DNA of 26,624 nucleotides from CAMBRQ01 sp945870325 (GCF_050313795.1 NZ_JBNPMC010000048.1:1-26624); one strand, 5' to 3'; numbered from the stretch's first letter, positions 1-8,822 are shown. Notes: generated by a model from the sequence alone, not told the origin. Program-made: numbers and translations.

Positions 1-74
1 TCCCAGAGCCAGCCATCTTCTGCTGCCTCACCGTACGCTTTCCAAGAATCTACTTTTCTCCACTAAATTCCCAT
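1..74 (-). repeat. structured hairpin repeat, copy 1 (partial, cut by window edge)
   Basis: Read on the minus strand, this starts directly at the ilvA stop codon with GGGAATTTAG (complement of 63-72), continues through GGAGAAAA (54-61), TTCTTGG and GTACGGT (30-36), and then enters a variable arm that runs off the window at position 1. It matches the copy at 14733-14923 almost base for base from GGGAATTTAG to GTACGGT, with only scattered differences, but the variable arm beyond GTACGG is unrelated. The other half, with CCTGACAT and the G-rich end, must lie outside the window. No other terminator is visible after ilvA, so the element may also end the ilvA transcript (inference). Confidence 0.75.
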
Positions 75-1289
75 CTAATACAACTTCGCCCCAATCTCCC
101 TAGGCCGGAATCCCTCATCCTCCAAAGCCTTCAGGATCTCATGCTTATGCTCCGTTCCAAATGCTTCCATGGTAATACGAAGTTCCACTGCCGCATTACG
201 GTTGGTGCTGACGAACTGGTTGTGTTCCAGTTTGATAACGTTACCCTGTGCATCTGCAATCGTAGCGGCTACACGTACCAATTCACCCGGTTTATCCGGA
301 AGCAGTACGGATACAGAGAAGATTCTGTCTCTCTGAATCAGTCCATGCTGTACGATAGAGGACATTGTAATAACATCCATGTTGCCGCCGCTTAAGATAG
401 CAACTGCTTTTTTACCTTTCAAGTCGAGTTGCTTTAGGGCAGCAACTGTCAGAAGACCGGAATTCTCTACAACCATCTTATGATTTTCTACCATATCCAG
501 GAAGACACCGATCAACTCATCATCTTCTACAGTTAATACACGGTCAATATTCTCCTGTGCATAAGGGAATATCTTCTCTCCAACACGTTTTACTGCTGTA
601 CCATCGGCAATAGTATTTGCACTCGGCAACGTTACTGGTTCTCCTGTCTCTAATGCTGCTGTCATACTGGCTGCCTGAGAAGGCTCTACGCCGATTACTT
701 TGATCTTTGGATTCAGCATCTTGGCAAGCGTAGCCACACCGGTAATCAGGCCGCCGCCTCCAACAGGTGCCAGGATATAATCAACCGTTGGGAGTTCCTG
801 TACAATTTCCATTGCAATGCTGCCCTGTCCGGTTGCGATATCCAGGTCATCAAAAGGATGTACAAAAGTATATCCTTCCTCTTCAGCTAGTTTCATTGCA
901 TATTCACATGCATCATCATAAACATCACCGTATAATATGACTTCTGCTCCATAACTTTTCGTGCGATTTACTTTAATCAGCGGCGTAACAGTCGGCATCA
1001 CAATGATTGCCTTGCATCCGAACTTCTGTGCCGCATATGCAACTCCTTGTGCATGATTGCCTGCTGATGCAGTAATCAAGCCTTTTTCACGTGCTTCTTC
1101 ATTCATTGTACTAATCTTATAGTAAGCGCCACGGACTTTGTACGCGCCTGTATACTGCATATTCTCTGGCTTCAGATAGATTCTTCCGCCAGTCTCTTCG
1201 CTTAGATATTCACTATAAACTAATTTGGTCGGGTTTGTCACTTTTTTTACAAGTTCACTTGCTTCTTCAAATTTTTCTAATGTCAGCAT
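75..1289 (-). CDS. ilvA: threonine ammonia-lyase with C-terminal ACT domain
   Basis: PLP-dependent threonine dehydratase (threonine to 2-oxobutanoate and ammonia), the first step of isoleucine synthesis or of threonine catabolism; cytosolic. The protein is 404 residues. The Schiff-base lysine is K51 in GAYKVRGA, SAGNHAQG lies at 75-82, the PLP-phosphate glycine loop PVGGGGLITG at 175-184, and SGGN at 300-303. Residues about 325-404 form a single ACT domain (VLLPDKPGELVRVAATIADA), as in the short clostridial enzymes rather than the two-ACT E. coli IlvA of about 514 residues. The start at 1289 is chosen because GAAGGAGG sits just upstream; an upstream in-frame extension would run into ftsY. It lies 31 bp after ftsY on the same strand. 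Biosynthetic versus catabolic use cannot be decided from sequence. Confidence 0.93.
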   Translation of the reverse strand: MLTLEKFEEASELVKKVTNPTKLVYSEYLSEETGGRIYLKPENMQYTGAYKVRGAYYKISTMNEEAREKGLITASAGNHAQGVAYAAQKFGCKAIIVMPTVTPLIKVNRTKSYGAEVILYGDVYDDACEYAMKLAEEEGYTFVHPFDDLDIATGQGSIAMEIVQELPTVDYILAPVGGGGLITGVATLAKMLNPKIKVIGVEPSQAASMTAALETGEPVTLPSANTIADGTAVKRVGEKIFPYAQENIDRVLTVEDDELIGVFLDMVENHKMVVENSGLLTVAALKQLDLKGKKAVAILSGGNMDVITMSSIVQHGLIQRDRIFSVSVLLPDKPGELVRVAATIADAQGNVIKLEHNQFVSTNRNAAVELRITMEAFGTEHKHEILKALEDEGFRPREIGAKLY

Positions 1290-1320
1290 GATTTTTCCTC
1301 CTTCATTTTCTATACTACTC

Positions 1321-2274
1321 TTACTCTTCTTCAGTTTGTTCCGATGAGAACAAAGCATTAACGAATGTATCTGCATCGAATTTCTGCAGATCATCAATCG
1401 TCTCACCAACTCCGATATATTTGACCGGTATTCCAAGTTCTGCCTGTATCGCTACAGCGATTCCTCCTTTAGCAGTTCCATCCATTTTCGTCAGGATAAT
1501 TCCGGTAATATCTGCAACTTCATTGAACTCTTTTGCCTGCTGCAATGCATTCTGTCCGGTTGTGGCATCCAGTACCACCAGCGTCTCACGAAATGCTTCC
1601 GGGTACTCGCGGTCAATAATGCGATTCATCTTTCTTAATTCTTCCATCAGGTTCTTCTTGTTATGAAGCCTTCCGGCTGTATCACACAACAATACATCCG
1701 CATGCCTCGCTTTTGCAGCCGCAACCGCATCATAGACTACAGATGCCGGGTCAGATCCTTCCTGACCGCCAATCAATTCTGCCTGGGCACGATTCGCCCA
1801 TTCTTTCAGCTGCTCACCGGCAGCCGCGCGGAAAGTATCCGCTGCAGCAAGAACAACCTTCTTATTCTGCGCCCGAAGTTTCCCTGCCAGTTTACCGATC
1901 GTAGTCGTCTTCCCAACTCCGTTGACTCCGATAACCATAACAACCGATATCTTTTCTTCGAATTCATAAGCGGTCTCTCCGACATCCATCTGCTCTTTAA
2001 TACTGTCAATCAGGATCTGTCTGCATTGAACAGGCTCCTTGATATGCTGCTCTTTTACTTTTGTTTTCAGGTCATCCAGAATGTCATACGTTGCCTGTAC
2101 ACCCAGATCGCCCATAATTAAGACTTCCTCCAACTCTTCATAGAAGTCATCGTCAATATGAGAAAAACCATTAAATATACTGTCCATACCGGACACAATA
2201 TTATCTCTCGTCTTAGTAAGTCCCGACACTAAGCGTCTAAAAAAGCCTACATTTTCCTTCTGCTCTTCTGCCAT
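1321..2274 (-). CDS. ftsY: signal recognition particle receptor FtsY
   Basis: SRP-receptor GTPase that docks ribosome-nascent-chain-SRP complexes at the membrane. The 317 residues hold an N-terminal helical bundle (about 1-100) and a complete NG GTPase: G1 GVNGVGKTT at 116-124, DTFRAAAGEQL at 146-156, G3 DTAGRLHNKKNL at 198-209, TKMDGTAKGG at 262-271, and the closing GVGETIDDLQKFD at 288-300. The long acidic A domain of E. coli FtsY is absent, as is usual in Firmicutes. GGAGAG precedes the start codon. It follows smc by 34 bp, the conserved rnc-smc-ftsY order of Firmicutes. Confidence 0.97.
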   Translation of the reverse strand: MAEEQKENVGFFRRLVSGLTKTRDNIVSGMDSIFNGFSHIDDDFYEELEEVLIMGDLGVQATYDILDDLKTKVKEQHIKEPVQCRQILIDSIKEQMDVGETAYEFEEKISVVMVIGVNGVGKTTTIGKLAGKLRAQNKKVVLAAADTFRAAAGEQLKEWANRAQAELIGGQEGSDPASVVYDAVAAAKARHADVLLCDTAGRLHNKKNLMEELRKMNRIIDREYPEAFRETLVVLDATTGQNALQQAKEFNEVADITGIILTKMDGTAKGGIAVAIQAELGIPVKYIGVGETIDDLQKFDADTFVNALFSSEQTEEE

Positions 2275-2308
2275 ACTTCTTCTCTCCTACCTCTTCATAA
2301 TACATGAT

Positions 2309-5300
2309 TTACTGATCTAATTCATCCTCCAATAGACTCACGGATACCAATGTTGATACACCTTTCTCCTGCATAGTAATACCATACAGTCTGTCTGCAG
2401 CCGTCATGGTTCCCCTTCTGTGAGTGATTACGATAAACTGCGTGTTCTTCGTCAATTTATGCAGGTAACCTGCAAATCTCACAACATTATTATCATCCAA
2501 CGCTGCCTCAATCTCATCCAGCAGACAGAATGGTGATGGCTTCAGATTCTGGATGGCAAATAACAGTGCAATCGCAGTCAATGCTTTCTCGCCACCGGAT
2601 AACTGCATCATATTCTGCAGCTTCTTTCCTGGTGGCTGAGCGATAATACGGATACCTGCCTCAAGAATGTCTTCATCCTCCATCAATTCCAGTGTTCCTT
2701 TGCCACCGCCGAATAATTCTTTGAATACCGTATCGAATTCACTTGCAATTCGCGCAAACTGCTCCTGGAACTGCTTACGCATGGCTGCATCCAGTTCTTC
2801 AATAATCTGTTCCAGCGTTGCCTCCGCTTCTACCAGATCATCATGCTGTCCTTTCAGGAAGTCGTATCGTTCGGATACCCTTTTATACTCTTCAATCGCA
2901 TTGACATTGACATTGCCAAGAGAACGTATCTCGCCTTTTAATTCCTGTATCCGCTTCTTCATCTTCGCAAGATCTGTAAGGTTCGCATCTCTTAGTTCTT
3001 TTGCACGGATATAAGTAATCTCGTATTCCTCCCACATATAGTTAATCTGCTTCTCGGAAGCCGCCTCGTAATTCTCCTTCTGGCTTTCCAGACGAAAGAT
3101 TTCTTTGTCCAGATCAGACATGTGCTTCGAAGTGTCTTCCCGTTTCTGAAGAAATACTTTATGTTTCAGGTTCAGTTCTTCGCGCTCTTTTTTGAATTTC
3201 TCTATCTCAATCTGAATCTCTTCAAAAAGTTCCTTGGAATTCTCAATGGTTTGCCTTAGATCAGCAATCTGCTTCTCTTTCTCTTCAATTTCTTTAGAAG
3301 TCCCACCCTTGCTGACTTCCAATTCTTTTAATTCCAATTGGAATTTTTCAATCTCTTCCTGAATACGGTTGACATTCTCTATTACGAATGTATATTTCTG
3401 CTCCTGGCTTGCGCTTGCCAGATGGATCTCTTCTGTTCTTTTTAACTTTCTAGACTCCTCTTCATGCTCCGCATCCAGCACTTTTTGTTCCTTCTCGATC
3501 TGCCCGGTCAATTCTTGCTCCAGACTCTCGGAAGTATCCAGTTCTACGTTGATCGATTCCTGATTGTCAATAATATCCGTAATCTGTGCATCCAGTTTTT
3601 CTGCCTCAATCCTGGTATTCTCCGAGGTCTCCTGTGCATTTTTAATTCTGGATGCCGCCTGATCTGCGTTCATCTTCGCTGTATTCTGGATGACATAAGA
3701 TTTCTGGAGTTTATTACTGATCTCATCCATCTTCTCATAATAACCGGCACGTTCTTTTCTTAAGAGTTCTGAGGATGCTTCCATCTCATCCATCTCACGT
3801 TTTAACTGCTTTACCGTCTTCTCGAACTCTTCGATTTCCCGTCGTCTACTTAGTAGATTACTGGAATTCTTGAACGCTCCGCCTGTCATGGAACCGCCCG
3901 GATTAATTAATTCACCTTCCAGAGTTACAATACGTAAGGATTGTTTATATTTTTTCGCAATCATAGTTGCATGATCAATATGATCAACAACCAGAGTTCT
4001 TCCCAGAAGATAATCTGCCAGGGTCTGGTATCTTGCTTCTACCCGAACCAATGTATTCGCTGCACCGACTACTCCGGGTTCTCTCAAAGCCTCAGATCTT
4101 CCAATGCCTGAATTAGCACGGATACTCGTAAGAGGCAGGAATGTGGCTCGTCCAAACTTATTCTTCTTTAAAAACTGGATCATCCGCTTTGCCGTCTCTT
4201 CATCTGCCGTCACAATATTCTGTATATTGCCGCCCAGTGCCGTTTCAACTGCAATCTCATAATTCTTATCTACTTTTATAATATCAGCAACAACACCCAG
4301 AAGCCCTTTTTCATGCTCCTTATTGTCCATAACTTTACGGATACTGTTTCCATATCCATCATACCGTTCCGTAATGTTCTTCAATGATTCCAGACGGGAT
4401 TGCTCTCGATGGTATGCAGTCTGCCCGATTCTGAACTGCTCAGTCTGTTTTGCAAGACGTTCTTGTAGTCCGGCAATCTTAGCCTCATACTGGCTATTTT
4501 CTTCGGATAATTCTATGATCTGACTAGATATCTCTTTTAACTCCTGCTGATATCCTTCCAACTTCTCGCTCTGCTCGCGCACTTCTGTCTCGGCTTCCAG
4601 AATCTGCCTGTTCATTCCGGCTTTTCTTACCTGGATCTGTTCCAGCATAGTATCATATTTCTGAATCTTTGCCTTGGTAGAAGCACGATTATTCAGCAAT
4701 TCGATAATATCATTTTTCTTCTGGTCAACAGATGCCGTGATCGCAGCAATTCGTGACTGTACCTCGATTAATTCCGCTTTTGCCTGATTCTCAAGCGCTG
4801 TCTGCTCATCAATTTCTTTTTGAATGATTTCCTGCTCAGTTTTCAGTTCCTGAAGTTGTCCTTTGCGTACACTGATCTCCGAATCAATCGTCCTTGCACG
4901 CTGATCATAATGCGCATCATTCATCTGCATACTATGAATCTGCTCTTTTAAAAGTTCTATCTGATTCTCCAACTGCTGCTTGAGCATGTTGGTCTCATTC
5001 AACTGGCTTTTTGACTTCTCAATCGAAGCATCAATGGTATCAACCTGTTCTTCTACCGCTTCGTATTCCGTTTTCATGGCATCATACTGCTGGCTGGCGT
5101 CCTCTAATTCCGCTTTGGTCATATCAAGTTTCTCATCCACACTGCGGATCTGCTCCTGCAAGCGCTCCGTCTCAAGCAGGAACATATTGATATCATACGT
5201 CTTCAACTGTTCTTTTTTCTTCAGATATTCCTTTGCAGTCTCAGATTGCCGCTCCAGAGGTCCTACCTGTTTTTCTAATTCCGCAAGAATATCATCGACA

Positions 5301-5869
5301 CGCAGGAGATTCTGCCGCTCTTCTTCTAATTTCTTCACCGACATATTCTTCCGGCGCTTGAACTTCACAATTCCGGCAGCCTCGTCGAACAATTCTCTTC
5401 GTTCTTCCGGTTTGCCACTAAGAATCTTGTCAATCTGTCCCTGTCCGATAATCGAATAACCTTCCTTGCCAATACCAGTGTCGTAGAAAAGTTCATTCAC
5501 ATCCTTCAGACGGCAGGCGCTTCCATTGATCAGATATTCGCTTTCACCTGATCGGTATAATTTTCGCGCAACCGTTACCTCTTCATAATCAATCGGAAGC
5601 TGGTGATCCGAGTTATCCAGTGTAATTGCAACCGAAGCATAACTAAGCGGCTTACGGTTCTCTGTACCTGAGAAGATCACATCCTGCATACTGCCACCGC
5701 GAAGCTGCTTCACTCTCTGTTCACCTAATACCCAGCGAACTGCATCTGCGACATTACTCTTCCCGCTTCCATTAGGGCCTACGATTCCCGTAATTCCATT
5801 ATGAAAGTCAAATTTTATCTTATGTGCAAATGATTTAAACCCTTGCACTTCTATGCTTTTTAGATACAT
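2309..5869 (-). CDS. smc: chromosome segregation protein SMC
   Basis: Condensin ATPase that organises and segregates the chromosome, working with ScpA/ScpB (not in this window). At 1186 residues it is full length. The Walker A motif GPNGSGKSN is at 31-39, then a long coiled coil (about 165-500), a hinge domain (about 510-650, with glycine-rich LLGVVAD and NPGGSMTGGAF stretches), a second coiled coil (about 660-1020), the ABC signature LSGGEKAL at 1090-1097 and Walker B PFCLLDE at about 1113-1119. Its start lies 7 bp beyond the rnc stop with AGGTG just upstream, so it is surely cotranscribed with rnc. Several shorter open frames on the opposite strand are shadows of the Glu/Lys-rich coiled coil. 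Confidence 0.98.
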   Translation of the reverse strand: MYLKSIEVQGFKSFAHKIKFDFHNGITGIVGPNGSGKSNVADAVRWVLGEQRVKQLRGGSMQDVIFSGTENRKPLSYASVAITLDNSDHQLPIDYEEVTVARKLYRSGESEYLINGSACRLKDVNELFYDTGIGKEGYSIIGQGQIDKILSGKPEERRELFDEAAGIVKFKRRKNMSVKKLEEERQNLLRVDDILAELEKQVGPLERQSETAKEYLKKKEQLKTYDINMFLLETERLQEQIRSVDEKLDMTKAELEDASQQYDAMKTEYEAVEEQVDTIDASIEKSKSQLNETNMLKQQLENQIELLKEQIHSMQMNDAHYDQRARTIDSEISVRKGQLQELKTEQEIIQKEIDEQTALENQAKAELIEVQSRIAAITASVDQKKNDIIELLNNRASTKAKIQKYDTMLEQIQVRKAGMNRQILEAETEVREQSEKLEGYQQELKEISSQIIELSEENSQYEAKIAGLQERLAKQTEQFRIGQTAYHREQSRLESLKNITERYDGYGNSIRKVMDNKEHEKGLLGVVADIIKVDKNYEIAVETALGGNIQNIVTADEETAKRMIQFLKKNKFGRATFLPLTSIRANSGIGRSEALREPGVVGAANTLVRVEARYQTLADYLLGRTLVVDHIDHATMIAKKYKQSLRIVTLEGELINPGGSMTGGAFKNSSNLLSRRREIEEFEKTVKQLKREMDEMEASSELLRKERAGYYEKMDEISNKLQKSYVIQNTAKMNADQAASRIKNAQETSENTRIEAEKLDAQITDIIDNQESINVELDTSESLEQELTGQIEKEQKVLDAEHEEESRKLKRTEEIHLASASQEQKYTFVIENVNRIQEEIEKFQLELKELEVSKGGTSKEIEEKEKQIADLRQTIENSKELFEEIQIEIEKFKKEREELNLKHKVFLQKREDTSKHMSDLDKEIFRLESQKENYEAASEKQINYMWEEYEITYIRAKELRDANLTDLAKMKKRIQELKGEIRSLGNVNVNAIEEYKRVSERYDFLKGQHDDLVEAEATLEQIIEELDAAMRKQFQEQFARIASEFDTVFKELFGGGKGTLELMEDEDILEAGIRIIAQPPGKKLQNMMQLSGGEKALTAIALLFAIQNLKPSPFCLLDEIEAALDDNNVVRFAGYLHKLTKNTQFIVITHRRGTMTAADRLYGITMQEKGVSTLVSVSLLEDELDQ

Positions 5870-5876
5870 TCTACAC

Positions 5877-6572
5877 CTACTTTATGTTCTTCTTATGCAG
5901 TTTCAGAATACTCTGATACGCTGCTACCTGTTCCGCCGCTTTTTTCGTGCGTCCGGTTCCAAGCCCATACTCCTCTTCTCCAATATATACTGCTACATGA
6001 AATGATTTGTCATGGTCTGGTCCCTCCTCACCGGTCAGTCGGTAAGAGATTGGTGCTTTAAAATGTGCCTGGACAATCTCCTGCAGGATAGTCTTGCTAT
6101 CAAAAAAGAGTTTCTTATTCTCAAGATCCTTCAGAATAAAACGATGAATGAACTCTTTTGCATTAGCAAAACCACCATCCATATAAATTGCGCCTATCAA
6201 TGCCTCCATTGCATCTGATGTAATGGAATTCCTCTTTCTTCCTCCCGTAGCATCCTCTCCCTTTCCAAGCAGAAGATAATCACCCAGATTCAGATCCTTT
6301 GCACAGAAGGCCAGCGACTGTTCACATACCATACTGGCTCTTGTCTTTGTAAGTTCGCCTTCCGGCATCCTTTTGTTCTCATAGAATAGAAATTCGCTGG
6401 AAACCAATTCTAATACTGCATCACCAAGGAATTCCAGACGCTCATTACATTCGTATTTGGGAAGATGCATCTCATTCGCATAAGAACTATGAATCATAGC
6501 TTTTTTCAGCAATTGAAAATCATTGAACTTATAACCGATATTTTTTTCTAATATTCTTAAATCCTGTCCCAT
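5877..6572 (-). CDS. rnc: ribonuclease III
   Basis: Double-strand-specific endoribonuclease that processes rRNA precursors and structured mRNAs. The 231-residue protein has the family signature NERLEFLGDAV at 43-53, the second catalytic block DAMEALIGAIYMD at 120-132, and a C-terminal double-stranded-RNA-binding domain (about 160-231, ending GRTKKAAEQVAA). I chose the ATG at 6572 because GGAG lies 6-7 nt upstream; a GTG at 6584 would start inside that ribosome binding site. It is first of the rnc-smc-ftsY-ilvA run. Two hairpins separate it from acpP, so it depends on readthrough or on a promoter I cannot identify. Confidence 0.95.
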   Translation of the reverse strand: MGQDLRILEKNIGYKFNDFQLLKKAMIHSSYANEMHLPKYECNERLEFLGDAVLELVSSEFLFYENKRMPEGELTKTRASMVCEQSLAFCAKDLNLGDYLLLGKGEDATGGRKRNSITSDAMEALIGAIYMDGGFANAKEFIHRFILKDLENKKLFFDSKTILQEIVQAHFKAPISYRLTGEEGPDHDKSFHVAVYIGEEEYGLGTGRTKKAAEQVAAYQSILKLHKKNIK

Positions 6573-6588
6573 AATCTGCTCCACTTAG

Positions 6589-6609
6589 AAAAGATCCACC
6601 GGATCTTTT
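6589..6609 (-). promoter_or_regulatory. hairpin in rnc leader
   Basis: AAAAGATCC (6589-6597) and GGATCTTTT (6601-6609) form a perfect 9-bp stem with a 3-nt loop, ending about 16 nt before the rnc start. The T-run after it is only four bases, so it is a weak terminator at best. Its place right at the rnc ribosome binding site suggests a leader structure; in E. coli RNase III cuts a hairpin in its own leader, and this could be similar (inference). Confidence 0.5.
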
Positions 6610-6629
6610 CACGCATGTCTGGCAACAAA

Positions 6630-6655
6630 ACGAAAAAGCCCTACCGGGCTTTTTC
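6630..6655 (-). terminator. Rho-independent terminator after acpP
   Basis: On the minus strand AAAAAGCCC, loop GGTA, GGGCTTTTT (6633-6654) is followed by CGTTTTG. The stem is strong and the T-run lies in its 3' half. It is 13 nt beyond the acpP stop codon and likely ends, or attenuates, the plsX-acpP transcript before rnc. Confidence 0.85.
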
Positions 6656-6667
6656 ATCTTCTATCGC

Positions 6668-6901
6668 CTAGTTATTAGTTGCATTCTTGATCTGCTCAAC
6701 AGCGTCACCTACTGTTACGATCTTCTCTGCCTCTTCGTTATCAATCTCAATATCATATGTCTCTTCTATTCCCATAATAATCTGGAAGACATCCAAAGAA
6801 TCTGCGCCCAGATCATCCACGAATGTCGTTTCCAGCGTAATTTCATCTGCATTTACGTTCAATACTTCTGCAATGATTTCCTTTAATTTTTCAAATTCCA
6901 T
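6668..6901 (-). CDS. acpP: acyl carrier protein
   Basis: Carrier of acyl intermediates in type II fatty-acid synthesis. At 77 residues it has the usual length. The 4'-phosphopantetheine attachment site is S35 in DDLGADSLDVFQ, and the protein is strongly acidic with the four-helix pattern. AGGAG lies just before the start. It follows plsX by 35 bp on the same strand, matching the plsX-acpP arrangement common in Firmicutes, and is followed by a strong terminator. Confidence 0.97.
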   Translation of the reverse strand: MEFEKLKEIIAEVLNVNADEITLETTFVDDLGADSLDVFQIIMGIEETYDIEIDNEEAEKIVTVGDAVEQIKNATNN

Positions 6902-6936
6902 ACCATTTCTCCTTTTCTCTTGCTTAATTTTTCTCT

Positions 6937-7959
6937 TTATTCAGCGGATACTGCATCCGATTGAATACACTCTTTGATCTTCTCGTTAATCTTCTGTCTC
7001 TTGAAAGTTACACATTGAATCAATGTGTTGCTCACCTCTTTGGCTTTGGCACTTCCATGAGTCTTCACGACCAGACCGTTCAGACCCAGAAGCGGCGCCC
7101 CGCCATATTCACTGGCATCAAAGGTCTTAAGTGTCGCTTTTAATGCAGGCTTGATCAACAAAGCACCAATCTTGCTTCTTAAAGTAGACATCAATCCTTC
7201 TTTTACTTTCTTGATCAGAACTGCACCTACGCCTTCGTACAATTTCAGAATAATATTTCCTGAAAATGCTTCACAGACTACCACATCCACCTGTCCGTGA
7301 GGAATCTCCCTTGCCTCTACACTTCCTACAAAGTTGATATCGCTCTGTTCCTTCAGAAGTGGGAATGTCTCTTTGACAAGTGCATTGCCCTTTTCTTCCT
7401 CTGCTCCAATATTAACAATTCCAACCTTCGGCTTCTGAACGCCAAGGACATGCTCCATATAGATAGAACCCATCTTGGCAAACTGAACCAGATGAGATGC
7501 ACGGGCATCTACATTCGCACCACAATCCAGTAAAAGAGATACCCCCTTCTCCGTTGGAATCAGTGACGCGAGCGGTGGGCGCTCCACTCCCTTGATTCTT
7601 CCAACCAAGACCTGACCGCCAACCAGAATCGCACCGGAACTTCCAGCGGATACGAAAGCATCTGCCTTGCCTTCTTTCACCATCTTCATACCTACTACGA
7701 TAGAAGAATCCTTCTTTTTGCGGATGGCATTCACCGGTGGTTCTGCTGTCTCAATCACTTCCATTGCATTGACAACTTCAATCTGCGATTTGTTATATTG
7801 ATACTTTGCCAATTCCTTTTCAATGACGGTCTCCTGTCCGACCAGGAACACTTTCATCGAAGGCTCTTTTTCGATTGCATCGACTGCTCCCTTGACCATC
7901 TCGATCGGGGCATTGTCCCCGCCCATTGCATCCAGGGCTATATACGTAATTTCTGACAT
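6937..7959 (-). CDS. plsX: phosphate acyltransferase PlsX
   Basis: Converts acyl-ACP to acyl-phosphate, the donor used by PlsY in phospholipid synthesis; peripheral membrane enzyme. It is 340 residues from the ATG at 7959, where the sequence begins MSEITYIALDAMGGDNAP, the typical PlsX N-terminus. GGAGG is 7 nt upstream of that ATG, which rules out the longer in-frame start at 8016. Other family blocks are SAGSSGAILVGG and DCGANVDARASHLVQFA. It heads the plsX-acpP unit behind its own promoter, which overlaps an imperfect palindrome. Confidence 0.96.
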   Translation of the reverse strand: MSEITYIALDAMGGDNAPIEMVKGAVDAIEKEPSMKVFLVGQETVIEKELAKYQYNKSQIEVVNAMEVIETAEPPVNAIRKKKDSSIVVGMKMVKEGKADAFVSAGSSGAILVGGQVLVGRIKGVERPPLASLIPTEKGVSLLLDCGANVDARASHLVQFAKMGSIYMEHVLGVQKPKVGIVNIGAEEEKGNALVKETFPLLKEQSDINFVGSVEAREIPHGQVDVVVCEAFSGNIILKLYEGVGAVLIKKVKEGLMSTLRSKIGALLIKPALKATLKTFDASEYGGAPLLGLNGLVVKTHGSAKAKEVSNTLIQCVTFKRQKINEKIKECIQSDAVSAE

Positions 7960-7979
7960 CTGTATTCCTCCTAGCATTA

Positions 7980-8016
7980 CTAGACTAATTCTACTAGACA
8001 TTGCTGTAAAAATCAA
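7980..8016 (-). promoter_or_regulatory. plsX promoter with overlapping imperfect palindrome
   Basis: On the minus strand TTGATT (8016-8011), a 17-nt spacer and TAGAAT (7993-7988) make a good sigma-A promoter. An imperfect inverted repeat bounded by CTAG (7980-7997, 12 of 18 positions symmetric) covers the -10 and the expected start site; GTCTAGTA also occurs twice here 14 bp apart. A palindrome in this place looks like a repressor site. In Bacilli plsX is controlled by FapR, whose sites contain TAGTA and TAGTC half-elements; the resemblance is partial, so the regulator is unknown. Confidence 0.6.
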
Positions 8017-8061
8017 TGATTTATATTTAGAAAATACATAACCTCTATCTGATTATTGTAA

Positions 8062-8091
8062 TAAAAAAAGGATTCCCTGTTCAGGAATCCT
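8062..8091 (-). terminator. Rho-independent terminator after rpmF
   Basis: On the minus strand AGGATTCC, a 7-nt loop, GGAATCCT and a run of T's (complement of 8062-8069). The stem is a perfect 8 bp. It lies 14 nt beyond the rpmF stop and separates the yceD-rpmF unit from plsX. Confidence 0.92.
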
Positions 8092-8105
8092 CTTCACCTC
8101 AAACA

Positions 8106-8285
8106 TTAGTCCTGAGGAATGATTTCTTTTTTGTTGTAGCTGCCGCAAGCCTTGCATACTCTGTGAGGCATCATTAATTCGCCACATTTGCTGCATTTTA
8201 CCAGGTTTGGAGCGCTCATTTTCCAATTAGCTCTTCTTTTGTCTCTTCTTGCTTTAGAAGATTTATTCTTTGGACAAATTGACAT
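8106..8285 (-). CDS. rpmF: 50S ribosomal protein L32
   Basis: A 59-residue large-subunit ribosomal protein. It begins MSICPKNKSSKARRDKRRAN, has the basic N-terminus typical of L32, and keeps the four zinc-ribbon cysteines as CSKCGEL and CKACGSY. The ribosome binding site AAGGAGG is formed by the last codons of the upstream DUF177 gene, whose stop is only 3 nt away, so translation is probably coupled. A terminator follows directly. Confidence 0.97.
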   Translation of the reverse strand: MSICPKNKSSKARRDKRRANWKMSAPNLVKCSKCGELMMPHRVCKACGSYNKKEIIPQD

Positions 8286-8288
8286 AGG

Positions 8289-8822
8289 TTACACCTCCTT
8301 AAAATTCTTAAAAACATCGCGGATAACTGACATTCTAGGGTCAAGACTTGTATCTTCACAGTTACAAGTTCCTTGATTCAGGTTTTGACCACATACGTTG
8401 CAAATTCCCTTACAGTCTTCGCTACACAGAATCTTCGTCGGCCACCCTATTAGTACCTCGTTGCAGATAAGCTTATCCACATCAAGAGTATATCCGTCAA
8501 TATAATTGGATTCGTCTAATTCATCTGACTCCACCATCTCTTCACCGGAATCCGAAACCATAACTTTTTTTATAAAGTCCAGATTAAACTCTGTAGGAAC
8601 CGCGTCCAAACAGCGGTCACATGGAATCTCAATCGTCAGTTTGCATGATCCGTGTATCTCAATCTGTCTATCCTTAATATACTCTACAGTAATATGAACA
8701 TCGTCTTTTGATAACACCGGATATGTGCCAAACTTTACTTTAAAAACTTCCAAAGTACATGGAACCATCTCATCCAAAGATTTATGTGGTTCAGATAGAA
8801 CATTGGATAGGTCTATTAACAT
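8289..8822 (-). CDS. YceD/DUF177 family protein
   Basis: Member of the YceD (DUF177) family, found next to rpmF across bacteria and linked to 23S rRNA accumulation in some species. It is 177 residues from the ATG at 8822, which has AGGGGTGA just upstream; an ATG 18 nt earlier is less well placed because it lies before that site. The C-terminal cysteine cluster (CSEDCKGICNVCGQNLN and CNC, about 137-162) is the family hallmark and probably binds metal. It is transcribed with rpmF from a strong promoter at 8850-8877. The exact molecular role is unknown. Confidence 0.9.
   Translation of the reverse strand: MLIDLSNVLSEPHKSLDEMVPCTLEVFKVKFGTYPVLSKDDVHITVEYIKDRQIEIHGSCKLTIEIPCDRCLDAVPTEFNLDFIKKVMVSDSGEEMVESDELDESNYIDGYTLDVDKLICNEVLIGWPTKILCSEDCKGICNVCGQNLNQGTCNCEDTSLDPRMSVIRDVFKNFKEV

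Noticed and set aside
1290..1320. T-box or attenuator before ilvA
   Set aside because: Only 31 bp separate ftsY from ilvA and they hold just the ribosome binding site.
4980..5459. Plus-strand open frames opposite smc, rich in Ser and Cys
   Set aside because: These are reverse-complement shadows of the Glu/Lys/Gln-rich coiled coil.
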